In this document: one piece after another, positions 46,064-58,486 of the stretch
Position numbering within the stretch: the first letter of the stretch is position 1
How the letters are laid out: the number at the start of each line of letters is the position of its first letter
Assembly (NCBI RefSeq): GCF_020080835.1
Contig: NC_058160.1
Location: forward strand, 27,329,152 to 27,393,151
Source: Cotesia glomerata
Lineage: Eukaryota > Arthropoda > Insecta > Hymenoptera > Braconidae
Reading direction: 5' to 3'
DNA: 64,000 bases
Position numbers and translations under genes: made by a program
Notes under the pieces: generated by a model
The model's database searches: none
What the model saw: only the letters and a program-made list of their open reading frames with translations
What the model was told of the DNA's origin: nothing

Positions 46064-48486
46064 AAAAATAATTTTTTAAAATATTTCTTCACAAAATTAA
46101 TTACCGTTTTCCATCGTAAAGAGTTTTTGGATAATACCAGTGATGATTATTAGATAGTTCTTGACTGTAAGAATTATTCATTGCTGTTCCTCTCGCCGCT
46201 AAACTAATGTGATTACCTTTGAGCAGTTGAAGTTTTACACCTGAAAAATGTAAAATTCAAGTTCACTGACATTCGATAATTTTTTTGTTTTTTCTTTAAA
46301 ATTAAACCAGCTCTAGAAAGTTATTTTTTTTTTTAAATTGCATTTATAATTTTTTAGAGCTTTTAAAAATAAAAATTTTAGAACACATTTTTTTGGTATA
46401 ATTTATTAATTAAAAAATTTATTATTTCAATATAAATTTACTTAAAAATAAAATTATTCTTTTTGACAATAAAATTACATGTTAAATGATCTCCAATTTG
46501 CAATTGAATGTCATCTAGATTGAATGATTTGGTGTTGTAATCAAGAGTTACAATATCAGGAATTTCTGTGAGTGGGTAATCATCAGCAGATTTCCATTCT
46601 TTAGTTTTCGAATCAATAACGCCGTTTTTTATTTGACTTTTTTGAATTTCTATTCCTATAACATTATCTTTGACAGCAAACCGGATACCAGTTATAACTC
46701 TATAAAATTTATAAAAAACAGTTTCAAATAAAACGCAGTTATTAATATAATCATTACGAAGATAAAGAATGTACTAATTAATAAAAAAACATTTTTTATT
46801 ACTCATTTTTGATAGTGTTGGTGCATAGCGGTCTTAAGCTTAATTTACGGATACTAAGTTTGGGATCCGATTGTTTATCGCAAAAACAAGATGAACTGAG
46901 AGAAGGTACATCGTCTAAATATAAACATTTTGATGGCCAAGAAGAATGATTAGTGCCTAAAATTTCTTTATTTTCAGGGAAATATAAACAATCTATATAT
47001 AATCTTGGGTTAGTACTGAAAACCTGTAATTTAAAAATTTTTTTTTTTTGTTATTTAACGAAATTGAAAATTTTAATTTGTTTTTATGTTAATTATTTTA
47101 TTTCAAGACTAACGTCAGGACATCTCATACTGTAAACAGTTAAGCCATCGAAATTTGAGTGTACTAAGTGATGTTTGCATTCAATTTCTTGGGAATTTCC
47201 ATTATTCAATTTAAACCCCTCAGTATTTCTTTCAAATGTACTCAGAGTATTTGAGACGTAATTTTTAACACGAATATAATTTTTACCTTCTTTCCATTTC
47301 GGATCACAATTTACAAATAATTGATGTTCAAATTCAAGGAAATTTAGTATTTGAAGCGCCGACATTGACACGCTGTCAATTATTTTTGAATACCGTTTTG
47401 AGTACTCATATTGCAGATTTTTGAGTTCACCTTTGAGTTCAAAATTTATAATTAAATAATAATAAAATAGTAGCAAAAATTTATACAAAATTTTGTACCT
47501 CCGTCAAGTTTCAAGCGAGCGAATGAATAACCGAGTATAAGCATAGTGTATCCTTTAATGGAACCAATTAAAGTTTTTTTGTATAAATTAAATACTTTTC
47601 TACTTATTGGTCCACTTCCGCAACCTTTCCCAACATTTACCTTTAAAAAATACGTGTATTTTATTTACTATGTTAAAATTTTAGATTGAGTTTGCATAAA
47701 AATAAATTCATTTAAAAATATAAAAAAAAAAAATTTTTGAAATAAATTTTCAAAGTAAATTTTTATATTTTATATATTATTCATTTACTTTTAATAAATT
47801 TTAAATAATACTTTTAGTATTTTAATATTTTTGATATTAATTTTTATTATGGATAATCAAAAATAAACGAGAAAATTACTTACATTGTGTTCCAATTCTT
47901 TTAAATATAAATGAAATATACTTGCGTTTTTAGGATCTTGTAAGTTAAAGACATTATCATACAAAAATTCCAAATTGCTTTTGAAAGTAACATTATAGAT
48001 CGTAGTATTCAAAAAATAGTCAATTGTCTTTTGGGTATAGCCGTCGAAATCTCCCAAGTAATTAAAAAATTTATACTCGAATAAATTCTCTACAGACTTT
48101 AAAATTCCCAAAAATTTCTTTACTTTATCGTTGAGGTAATTATCTAAAGCTACTTCAACTTCATACCCGAATTTCCCTTTCGAACTATTAGAAAGTAACT
48201 CGAACCCTTCATAAATGTAATCGAATAATTGAAGGGCAGTCTTTTTGATAGTTGAATTTTGGCGATCAAGGTAGTTTATGTCGATTAATTCATCGAAGAC
48301 AACTTCCAAATGTTTCGCAAATTTCTTTAACGTGATGCCTTCCAAAGATGAATTGATCAAATTTTGTTTGAACAATCCTTCTTTTAATAAAGTTTCTCCA
48401 CGATTTATCGTGCATTCTACTTTTGGTAAATTCAAATTAATAATTATGAAAATAAAATAGAGTGGAATAAAATACTTTAGATTCAT
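45738..48486 (-). CDS. Unrecognised secreted protein, tandem copy 1 (intact)
   Basis: I cannot name this gene. Seven exons (minus): 48486-47884, 47640-47499, 47430-47114, 47023-46803, 46699-46479, 46240-46105, 46026-45738; phases chain to 642 aa. Residues 1-25 are a clear signal peptide (MNLKYFIPLYFIFIIINLNL then PKVEC). The N-terminal third is helical and Lys/Asn-rich, with several N-glycosylation sequons (NSS, NST, NTT, NVT, NAS). The middle is Cys-bearing (NVGKGCGSGP, IECKH, SSSCFCDKQS). The C-terminal third is beta-rich: VITGIRFAVKDNVIGIEIQ, NHISLAARGTA, then PLGGLGLYYKGYPSFGGFLA. I believe this C-terminal layout recurs in uncharacterised secreted insect proteins, but that is memory, not a search. 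No transmembrane segment after the signal. AATAAA (as TTTATT, 45705-45710) lies about 30 bp past the stop. Secretion is well supported; a venom or host-interaction role is only a guess. Confidence 0.8.
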
Positions 48487-49219
48487 TATTTTTAGTAATT
48501 TTTAGAATTTTGTTTTTTAAAATTTTATCAAACTCTTTATTTCACTTCTAATTATCTACTAGTTCGTAATGACGGAGCGATGTTAAATATATCACCGATA
48601 ATTTTAATTGCTTCCCACTACTAACTTGTTTTTGTCCACTGAAATTTAGTATCAGTTCTTTGGGATAGTTACATAAACAATTAAAAATATATCAGAAATT
48701 TTTTTATCAATTTTAGTTAATGATTTTATACTAAAAAAGTTAAAAAATGAAGTTAAAGCAATTTGAGTTATTTTTTAAAATTATTTGAGCAAAGTATATT
48801 TATTGAAAAATTTTTTTTTGCTTATTAATTAACCGCATAAATAATTATTTTATAAAATTAACTATAAAAAAATATGAATTTTTATAGTTTAATTGATTTA
48901 ATTAAATACTTTCAGTTTCATTGAAAATTTAATTAATAAATAACAAAAATACTTAAATATTTACTATAAAATCTTCCAACTTCCAAAATTTATATATAAA
49001 AAATATACTAAATAAATTATTTAATAACTCAACAATATTTTAGATAATTTAAAAAATTTTTTCCGTCATCGAAAAAAATATATTCTCCGAATTTCTCAGG
49101 ATAACATAATTTAAAAAATATATAAAATATCGTATTGGAACTTTCTGCACTCATAGTAAAAAAATTTGACCGCCGATAACAATCCACTGTCAATAAACAG
49201 TATAATTAATTATTATTCA

Positions 49220-49895
49220 CTAGCAACCTCGCAGTCACGATGTGAACTATAAATAGATAAGATTTTGCTTTATTGAATAATGATTTTAGTTAAATTGCAC
49301 CGTATTTTCTTAACTATTGACGTTTTTAAAGATATAAGCTCATCCCGATGTTACATTCATCAAGAGCTTTTATTTGAGTACTCACATGAATTATGATATA
49401 TTTTTCATATATACATATATGTAATATAAATAAATATATAAAATGTATGAAAAATTTATGTGGGTACTCAAATGAAAGGTCTCAATGAGTGTAATGTGAA
49501 GGTGAGCTTATATCTTTAAAAAAATCATTAGATGACAAGATATCTGTTAAATTGCACTGTACTTTCTTAATTATTGACGTTTTTAAAGATATAAGCTCAT
49601 CCCGATGTTCCACTCATCAAGAGCTTTTATTTGAGTACCCATATACATTTTCATATATTTTTCATATATTCATATATATAAATATATAAAATATATGATA
49701 AATTGATGTGGGTACTCAAATGAAAGGTCTCGATGAGTGTAACATCGGGATGAGCTTATATCTTTGAAAATATCAATAGTTCACAAGATACAAGGTTATT
49801 TCTTAATTATGTCTTTTGAGAAAGAGCAAAAAAACTGATTTTATCATAAGACTATCCTGGAAACGATATTTTTCTTATTCTCTTCATAATATAGA
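49220..49895 (-). mobile_element. Helitron copy H5 (minus), upstream of gene copy 1
   Basis: On the minus strand: TC-TATATTATGAAGAGAATA at 49895 through two hairpin units to GTGACTGCGAGGTTG-CTAG at 49220. The hairpin is partly decayed. The 3' end faces the gene. The same insertion is found at 54714-55142 and 61869-62549. Confidence 0.78.
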
Positions 49896-50880
49896 TAATT
49901 CATAAACATAAATATGAATTTAATTCACTGCAAAATTAATTCATTACAATTAAAATTACTAAGCCTGATAAATATGCAAATAGGATTAATATAAAATTAA
50001 TACCTAATAGAAATCAATCGATTACCAAAGCTAGAGTGAGCTGTTTAAGATCTTCCGGCATAACTTAAGCTTAGGCCGGGTGAAATCATAAATTCATGAA
50101 AGTTTTACTGAAATTATATTATTAGAAAACTTGGGTCTATCTCTAGGATCCATCCGCTATTTTTTGCTTTATTTTCATTAAAACTGGAGGTGGTAGATTT
50201 TTTAGCGAGTTTCTTCTATTCCCCGCAGAGCTCCGGATGGCAACCGCATTGTTCGATCTGGTGCTTGATTCGGGATTCCCCAGCACTCAAACTTTTCAGT
50301 AGTAGCAATAGCACTGACGGGCACTTATGCTAACGACGAGAGTCCTAATCACTAATTATAATTATTAATTCACTAAATGATCCGAAGGCTTTATCTCTCG
50401 TTCGTTCATTCTTACCTCTATCTTTTTAGCATAGTTTCGCGTTTAATCCTTAAAACGGACACCTTGCCATTTACCAACCAATACTCTTATATATACATAT
50501 TCATCAATCATTACTGTCTTATACATATATAAGATATATACTATATAGTATATACTTGGCTCCCCAGAAAGATTCTTAGCTTTAATTTATTTCCTTTAAT
50601 TTTATTTTCCATTTATAATTAATTTTAAACTTTGAATTTGTTATGCAGCTCCACTGATAATTAAACAGCTATTACATACTTTGTACAAGTTTGTTTGATA
50701 TCCAATGTCATCCGTCTTTTATAAGTAAGTTTAAATAGTTGTTCAAGCAACGGAGGGGGAAGCTACGGTTGTAAGAAAAATTTATTATTTTAATCATACT
50801 AACTATTTTTTGCAGTCTTAATTGCAAAAATTTTTAGCAATGCAGTAGACAGATATATAATTTTATTTCTGGTGAGTTAA
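49896..50880. repeat. Duplicated 5' flank, unit 1
   Basis: Non-coding DNA shared with 55143-56135 at high identity, e.g. CTAGGATCCATCCGCTATTT and GGAGCTCCGGATGGCAAC-like words. Part is shared with 62550-62750. It is the outer part of the duplicated unit containing the secreted gene. No open frame supported. Confidence 0.75.
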
Positions 50881-51342
50881 AAATGATGTTTTTGAGCTCT
50901 TCGGCGATTGACGCGGTTTTTTAAGTTCTAAAATTATTCTATATCATCAAAAACGATTCGAGAAGAAATGACGAAGTTATGTCAAAGAATCACTTTTTTC
51001 GGTTTTCTTTCGTTCACGATATCTCTCAAACGAATCAACCGATTTTGACCGGATTAGTGACGATCGGCGTGGTTTTTCAAGCTTAAAGGAGGATTAGTTT
51101 TTGAAGTTGATCTATAGAGCCGTTTAAGAGATATTCCAAAAAAAAACCACTCTCAAAAATTATTTTTTTCTTATTTTTTTTAAGATTTTTCAAAATTTCT
51201 CAAAATCTATCGGTCCGAATCGTTTCAAATTCTCAGGAAATCTAAGTTTGAGAGAACTCTTTAGAACGCCGTTTAGTACGTTCCGATCGGTTCAGTCGTT
51301 CAAAAGTTATAAGCGAGTCACATAGTCACATAGTCACACAGT

Positions 51343-51373
<31 letters not shown>

Positions 51374-51535
51374 TATATATACATACAGACATAGTGACAA
51401 CCTCGCGGGGATAGTCAGGGAAGCTTCCTCTGACCTTCAAACGTCGAGATCTGATGAAAACTCGATTTTTGCAAAACGGGGTGAAAACAATAACTTCCCG
51501 ATTTTTGAAAATCTTCGATTTTCTTAGCGGGAAGT
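50881..51535. repeat. Dispersed repeat at the unit 1 / unit 2 junction
   Basis: Absent from the matching position after unit 2 (about 56135). Contains TCGTTCACGATATCTCTCAA, CCGATTTTGACCGGATTAGT, a (CA)n/(TA)n stretch (51344-51385) and CTTCCCGATTTTTGAAAATC. The frame 51454-51684 here is not gene-like. Its class is unknown. Confidence 0.6.
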
Positions 51536-53980
51536 TAAAAATTTATTATTTCAATATAAATTTACTTTTTTTTTTTATTTTTTTTTATTTTAACCCCGAT
51601 TTTCAGACTCCTGTCTCGATGGGGGTCCGGCCGAGACCGGAAGGGGACTCCAGGCTGATCGGTACATTAAGTTTGGCAGAATAAGTTTGGCAGAATAAGT
51701 TTGGCGGTATTACATACTTTTTCAGCCTGGAGAGTAATGCGGCGAAGCGCCGACTTTGGGGAAACTGCACGCATTCGCCTGTGCCCCACCGGTAGCACAG
51801 GGCTTGGGGAAACCATCGAAAAACCCAAACCTGTACAGCCCGGCGTAAGTTACGAGCACCGATGTTCACTGAAAATTAAATTCCAGCTCACTCCGGGATT
51901 CGAACCCACGCGTCACCAGTCCCTAGCAAGCATGACAAGCGTTATACCGCTTAGCCATGGGACTGGCAATATAAATTTACTTAAAAATAAAATTATTCTT
52001 TTTGACAATAAAATTACCCGTTAAAAATTCTCCAATTGGCAATTGAATGTCATCTAGATTGAATGATTTGATGTTGTAATCAAGAGTTACAATATCAGGA
52101 AATTTTTTGAGTGGGTAATCATCAGCAGATTTTCATTCTTTAGTTTTCGAATCAATAGTGCCGTTTTTTATTTGACTTTTTTGAATTTCTATTCTTATAA
52201 CATTATCTTTGACAGCAAACCGGATACCAGTTATAACTCTATAAAATTTATAAAAAAAAGTTTCAAATAAAACGCAGTTATTAATATAATCATTACGAAG
52301 ATAAAGAATGTACTAATTAATAAAAAAACATTTTTTATTACTCATTTTTGATAGTGTTGGTGCATAGCGGTCTTAAGCTTAATTTACGGATACTAAGTTT
52401 GGGATCCGATTGTTTATCACAAAAACAACATGAAGTAGGAGGAAATACATCGTCTAAATATAAACATTTTGATGGCCAAGAAGAATGATTAGTGCCTAAA
52501 ATTTCTTTATTTTCAGGGAAATATAAACAATCTTTATATAATCTTGAGTTAGTATTGAAAACCTGTAATTTAAAAATTTTTTTTTTTTGTTATTTAACGA
52601 AATTGAAAATTTTAATTTGTTTTTATGTTAATTATTTTATTTCAAGACTAACGTCAGGACATCTCATACTGTAAACAGTTAAGCCATCGAAATTTGAGTG
52701 TACTAAGTGATGTTTGCATTCAATTTCTTGGGAATTTCCATTATTCAATTTAAACCCCTCAGTATTTCTTTCAAATGTACTCAGAGTATTTGAGACGTAA
52801 TTTTTAACCCGAATATAATTTTTACCTTCTTTCCATTTCGGATCACAATTTACAAATGATTGATGTTCAAATTCAAGGAAATTTAGTATTTAAAGCGCCG
52901 ACATTGACACGCTGTCAATTATTTTTGAATACCGTTTTGAGTACTCATATTGCAGATTTTTGAGTTCATCTTTGAGTTCAAAATTTATAATTAAATAATA
53001 ATAAAATAGTAGCAAAAATTTATACAAAATTTTGTACCTCCGTCAAGTTTCAAGCGAGCGAATGAATAACCGAGTATAAGCATAGTGTATCCTTTAATGG
53101 AACCAATTAAAGTTTTTTTGAATAAATTAAATATTTTTCTACTTATTGGTCCACTTTCGCAACCTTTCCTAACATTTACCTTCAAGAAATACGTGTATTT
53201 TATTCACTATGTTAAAATTTTAGATTAAATTTTTATAAAAATAAATTAATTTAAAAATATATAAAAAAAAAAATATTTAAAATAAATTTTCAAAGTAAAT
53301 TTTTATATTTTATATATTATTCATTCACTTTTGATAAATTTTAAATGATATTTTTAGTAATTTAATATTTTTGATATTAATTTTTATTATGGATTTAAGT
53401 ACAGAAAAAATATATTTGCGCTATTACGTTATTGTTTTATCAAGACATTATCACGTAAAAATTCTAAATTGCTTTTGAAAGTAGCATTATAGATCGTAGC
53501 ATTCAAAAAATAGTCAATCGTCTTTTGGGTATAGCCTTCGAAATCTCCCAAGTAATTAAAAAATTTATACTCGAATAAATTCTCTACAGACTTTAAAATT
53601 TCCAAAAATTTCTTTACTTGATCGTTAAGGTAATTATCTAAAGCTACTTCAATTTCATATCCGAATTTCTCTTTCGAACTATCAGAAAGTAATTCGAACC
53701 CTTCATAAATGTAATCGAATAATTGAAGGGCAGTCTTTTTGATAGTCGAATTTTGGCGATCAAGGTAGTGTATGTCGGTTAATTCATCGAAGACAACTTC
53801 CAAATGTTTCGCAACTTTCTTTAACGTGATGCCTTCCGAAGATGAATTGATCAAATTTTGTTTGAACAATCCTTCTTTTAATAAAGTGTCTCCACGATTT
53901 ATCGTGCATTCTACTTTTGGTAAATTCAAATTAATAATTATGAAAATAAAATAGAGTGGAATAAAATACTTTAGATTCAT
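51536..53980 (-). pseudogene. Secreted-protein gene, tandem copy 2 (pseudogene)
   Basis: Close copy of 45738-48486 with at least three independent breaks. First, exon 1 (53980-53429) diverges after residue 179. It ends LRDNVLIKQ-stop, and the last 22 codons and splice donor are replaced by unrelated sequence. Second, exon 3 (about 52969-52653) has TAA in place of the CAA of SALQIL near 52891. Third, exons 6 and 7 are absent, because the duplicated block begins inside intron 5. Exon 2 (53179-53038), exon 4 and exon 5 remain open. A SINE sits in the remaining part of intron 5. At best a 183-aa secreted fragment could be made from exon 1. Confidence 0.88.
51552..51982 (-). mobile_element. tRNA-derived SINE with 16-bp target-site duplication
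   Basis: The element (51568-51966) lies on the minus strand. The head starts CCAGTCCCATGGCTAAGCGG with Pol III A box TGGCTAAGCGGTATA (51957-51943) and B box GGTTCGAATCC (51907-51897). The tail is an A-rich run (T-rich on +, about 51568-51596). Flanked on both sides by CAATATAAATTTACTT (51552-51567 and 51967-51982); gene copies 1 and 3 have this sequence once, at the uninterrupted site. Length about 400 bp. Internal direct repeats of AGAATAAGTTTGGC. Confidence 0.92.
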
Positions 53981-54713
53981 TATTTTTAGTAATTTGTAGA
54001 ATTTTGTTTTTTAAAATTTCATCAAACTCTCAATTTCACGTCTAATTATCTACTAGTTCGTAATGACGGAGAGATATTGAATATATATCACCGATAATTT
54101 TAATTGCTCCCACTACCAACTTGTTTTTGTCCACTGAAATTTAGTATCAGTTCTTTGGGATAATTACAAAAACAATTAAAAATATATCAGAAATTTTTTT
54201 ATCAATTTTAGTTTATGATTTTATACTAAAAAAGTTAAAAAATGAAGTTAAAGTAATTTGAGTTATTTTTTAAAATTATTTGAGCAAAGTATATTTATTG
54301 AAAAATTTTTCTTTGCTTATTAATTAACCGCATAAAAAATTATTTTATAAAATTAACTATAAAAAAATATTAATTTTTATAGTTTAATTGATTTAAATAA
54401 ATGTTTTCAGGTTCATTGAAAATTTAATTAATAAATAACAAAAATACTTAAATATTTACGATAAAATCTTCCAACTTCCTAAATTTATATATAAAAAATA
54501 TACTAAATAAATTATTTAATAACTCAACAATATTTTAGATAATTTAAAAAATTTTTTCCGTCATCGAAAAAAATATATTCTCCGAATTTCTCAGGATAAC
54601 ATAATTTAAAAAATATATAAAATATCGTAATGGAACTTTCTGCACTCATAGTAAAAAAATTTGACCGCCGATAACAATCCACTGTCAATAAACAGTATAA
54701 TTAATTATTATTC

Positions 54714-55142
54714 ACTAGCAACCTAGCAGTCACCATGTGAACTATAAATAGATAAGATTTTGCTTTATTGAATAATGATTTTAGTTAAATTGCACCGTAT
54801 TTTCTTAACTATTGACGTTTTTAAAGATATAAGCTCATCCCGATGTTACACTCATCAAGAGCTTTTATTTGAGTACTCACATGAATTTTGATATATTTTT
54901 CATATATACATAGATGTAATATAAATAAATATATAAAATGTATGAAAAATTTATGTGGGTACTCAAATGAAAGGTCTCAATGAGTGTAATGTGAGGGTGA
55001 GTTTATATCTTTAAAAATATCAATAGTTCACAAGATACAAGGTCAATTCTTAATTATGTCTTTTGAGAACGAGCAAAAAAACTGATTTTATCATAAGACT
55101 ATCCTGGAAACGATATTTTTCTTATTCTCTTCATAATTTAGA
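54714..55142 (-). mobile_element. Helitron copy H6 (minus), upstream of gene copy 2
   Basis: Same insertion site as H5 and H8 (TTATTATTCACTAGCAACCT at its 3' end) but with one hairpin unit instead of two. It has either lost a unit or not gained one. Confidence 0.78.
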
Positions 55143-55732
55143 TAATTCATAAACATAAATATGAATTTAATTCACTGCAAAATTAATTCATTACAATCAA
55201 AATTACTAAGCCTGATAAATGTGCAAATCGGATTAATATAAAATTAATACCTAATAAAAATCAATCGATTACCAAAGCTAAAGTGAGCTGTTTAAGATCT
55301 TCCGGCATAACTTAAGCTTAGGCTGGGTGAAATAATAAATTCATGAAAGTTTTACTGAAATTATATTATTAGAAAACTTGGGTCTATCTCTAGGATCCAT
55401 CCGCTATTTTTTGCTTTGTTTTCATTAAAACTGGAGCTGGTAGATTTTTTAGCGAGTTTCTTCTATTCCCCGCAGAGCTCCGGATGGCAACCGCATTATT
55501 CCATCTGGTGCTTGATTCGGGATTCCCCAGCACTCAAACTTTTCAGTAGTAGCAATAGCACTGACGGGCACTTATGCTAACGATGAGAATCCTAATCACT
55601 AATTATAATTGTTAATTTACTAAATGATCCGAAGGCTTTATCTCTCGTTCGTTTATTCTTACCTCTATCTTTTTAGCATAGTTTCGCGTTTAATCCTTAA
55701 AACGGACACCTTGCCATTTACCAACCAACACT

Positions 55733-55769
<37 letters not shown>

Positions 55770-56135
55770 TTCAATCATTACTGTCTTATACATATATAAG
55801 ATATACTATATAGTATATACTTGGCTCACCAGAAAGATTCTTAGCTTTAATTTATTTCCTTTAATTTTATTTTCCATTCATAATTAATTTTAAACTTTGA
55901 ATTTGTTATGCAGCTCCACTGATAATTAAACAGCTACATACTTTGTACAAGTTTGTTTGATATCCAATGTCACCCGTCTTTTATAAGTAAGTATAAATAG
56001 TTTCCCAAGCAACGGAGGGGGAAGCTTCGGTTGTAAGAAAAATTTATTATTTTAATCATACTAACTATTTCTTGCAGTCTTAATTGCAAAAATTTTTAGC
56101 ATTGCAGTAAACAGATATATAATTTTATTTCTGGT
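55143..56135. repeat. Duplicated 5' flank, unit 2
   Basis: Paralogous to 49896-50880. A TA tract (about 55735-55768) is expanded relative to unit 1. A frame crossing this tract is composition noise. Ends near GGTGAGTTAAAA, where unit 1 meets the dispersed repeat. Confidence 0.75.
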
Positions 56136-56443
56136 GAGTTAAAAAATTTCTGAGTTAAAATATTTTGCAACTATTTTTATTATTATCCTCTTTTTGGTTA
56201 ATTTTACATATAATTAAGTGAAGATTTATTTTTTAATTTTTTAAAATTTATTTCGAATAATTAAAACAAAAAAATCTTTAAAACAAACTGAAAATTTGTT
56301 CCTGTCAAATAGAAAAATTTTTGTAAATTGGGAACACGATAACTCTACAAAAAATCTATTACTTATGTCATTTTTTTTTTTTAATTAGTAATAAAATATA
56401 TCAAAAAAAATTTAATTCGGTTTATGAGTCGTGCACTTTTTAA

Positions 56444-58163
56444 TCTATATTATTAAGTGAATAAGAAAAATTTTGTCTCGTGGATAGTCGTATGATAAAA
56501 TCGGGTTTTTTAGTTAAATTTAGTGACATTGCAAAGGTCTTGACTTGAATTTGTGCCTTTTCAAGGTTTCATATCATTCTCACCGATAGACAATTTATGA
56601 TGATAAGTATTTAGGCTGCATTCGAAAATACTCTACCTCTATATCTATAATTAAGAAATGACCTTGTATGTTGTGAAATATTGACATTTCTAAAGATATA
56701 AACCCACCCCGAAATTACACTTATCGAGACCTTTCATTTGAGTACCCACATCAATTTTTCATATATTTTATATATTTATATATATTACATATATGTATAT
56801 TAGAGAAATATATCAAAAATGCATGGGGGTACTCAAATGAAAGCTCTTGATGGGTGTAACATCAGGATGAGCTTATATCTTCAAAAATGTCAATAGTTAA
56901 GAAATGACATTGAATCTTGTCATATTCTGATATTTTTAAAGATATAAGCTCACTCTCACATTACACTCATCGAGACCTTTCATTTGAGTATCCACATCAA
57001 TTTTTCATATATTTTATTTATTTACTAGCGAACCCAGCCCGCTTCGCCGGGCTAAAGCTTAGTTTATTAAACAAAGTACATATATATTTCAATACATTGC
57101 AATTAATTAATTCTATTATCGCAATATGTCAACCATCATTCATCTTCGAGTTCATTTTCTTCAAGCTTTCTCTCTAGCGGGTGAAAATTGTTAACCAAAC
57201 TCATAAACATATCAGTTAGTGTAACATCCACTTTGTGATGTATACAAAAAAATATCGGGTTCATCTCAACATCGGCGATCAAAGTACGACGCAAGGCTTG
57301 AGCATATGCTCAATACAATACTGTAAATGTGGATAACCTGAAAATCGTATCAATTAAGAAAAAGAAGAGGTAATCATTTTTAAATTGTTGTTTCGGATCG
57401 CAAACTTGTATTTTCTATAGTTATAATTATGACTTTATATGTAATATATCGAACTCACTTATATTCTACCTGATGTTCATAAAATTTTAGAATTAACAGC
57501 TCAGAATACTCCTTTAACATCATCAAGTAGTTTACATTATTTTTCTCGACGGTAAACATAAAATAATCTGTGTTCCCGGATGTTTTTAAGCCAATTATAT
57601 TTGAAATGACTCCAGCAAATCTTGTTCAGGTATAAAAAAAATTATGTTTAGTTTTGGAAGACAAATATTAAATATTGATGTTAAATAACAAATGATATAT
57701 TTGAAGTTATATTAGCTGATTTGCTTTTTAAATAAATTTTATTTTTTTGTTTACTAATGAAGATTAGTTATTTCTCTTATTTTCTTATTTAATATAAGTT
57801 GTAAAATAACTCACTGAATTTAATGAGAAAACATTTCATTGCCTTCATAGCCGCATATAAAATTTTAAATCAGTTGATCGCTATAGAACTTAATGCATTG
57901 AAGCGCTATCTGATGGTAATATTTAATGACATGGACATAATATTTACTTTTTCCGTGGGAAAATACATGGTCATACCAATTTTTACGACAATCGGTTGAA
58001 CGGGGCGGAAGTCGATACTTGATAGCGACGCCTGGTGGTGAGTTACATTAATGGGCATAGCATATAAACCTTCTCCGTGAAAAAAATACATAAACATACC
58101 AATTTTCATAATGATCGGTCAAATAGTTTCCGAGTTTATCGATGTCATATATACAAACATCCC

Positions 58164-58224
<61 letters not shown>

Positions 58225-58442
58225 CATATATGTATATATGAGAAATATATCAAAATTCATGTGGGTACTCAAATGAAAGCTCTTGATGAGTGTAACATCG
58301 GGATGAGCTTATATATTTAAAAACGTCAATAGTTAAGAAAGTACAGTGCAATTTAACAAAAATCATTATTTAATGATGCAAAATTTTATTTATTTATAGT
58401 TCTCAAGTCACGGCAGTCACGTAGTGACTGCAAGGTTGCTAG
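56444..58442 (+). mobile_element. Helitron copy H7, abutting gene copy 3, with a nested Helitron
   Basis: 5' end A|TCTATATTATTAAGTGAATA. 3' end GCAGTCACGTAGTGACTGC, then AAGGTTGCTAG|T, 44 bp from the stop codon of gene copy 3. Interrupted from 57025 to about 58170 by a second Helitron in opposite orientation. Confidence 0.8.
57025..58170 (-). mobile_element. Helitron of a second family, nested in H7
   Basis: On the minus strand the 3' end is GCCCGGCGAAGCGGGC (hairpin), then TGGGTTCG-CTAG|T. The 5' part reads ATATAAAAGGGGATGTTTGT and ATGACATCGATAAACTCGGA, words I associate with a common insect Helitron group. About 1.15 kb. I see no Rep or helicase motif, so it is non-autonomous. Short frames in it (e.g. 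57906-58109 minus) are not supported as genes. Confidence 0.75.
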
Positions 58443-58486
58443 TTATTATTAATGTTTTATTTAAAAAATTTTTTAATCATGATTAT

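Noticed and set aside
51897..51957. Possible tRNA gene on the minus strand
   Set aside because: A and B boxes are good, but there is no closed acceptor stem. The sequence continues into a 400-bp body with an A-rich tail and target duplication, so it is a SINE head.
51701..52024. Open frame of 107 codons (+), and 51603-51869 (-)
   Set aside because: Both lie inside the SINE and reflect its higher GC content, not a gene.
56917..57177. 86-codon frame (+) near 57 kb
   Set aside because: It runs from Helitron H7 into the nested Helitron; no conserved protein features.
57025..58170. Autonomous Helitron (Rep-helicase) gene
   Set aside because: No frame long enough and no helicase or Rep motif visible in any Helitron copy in the window.
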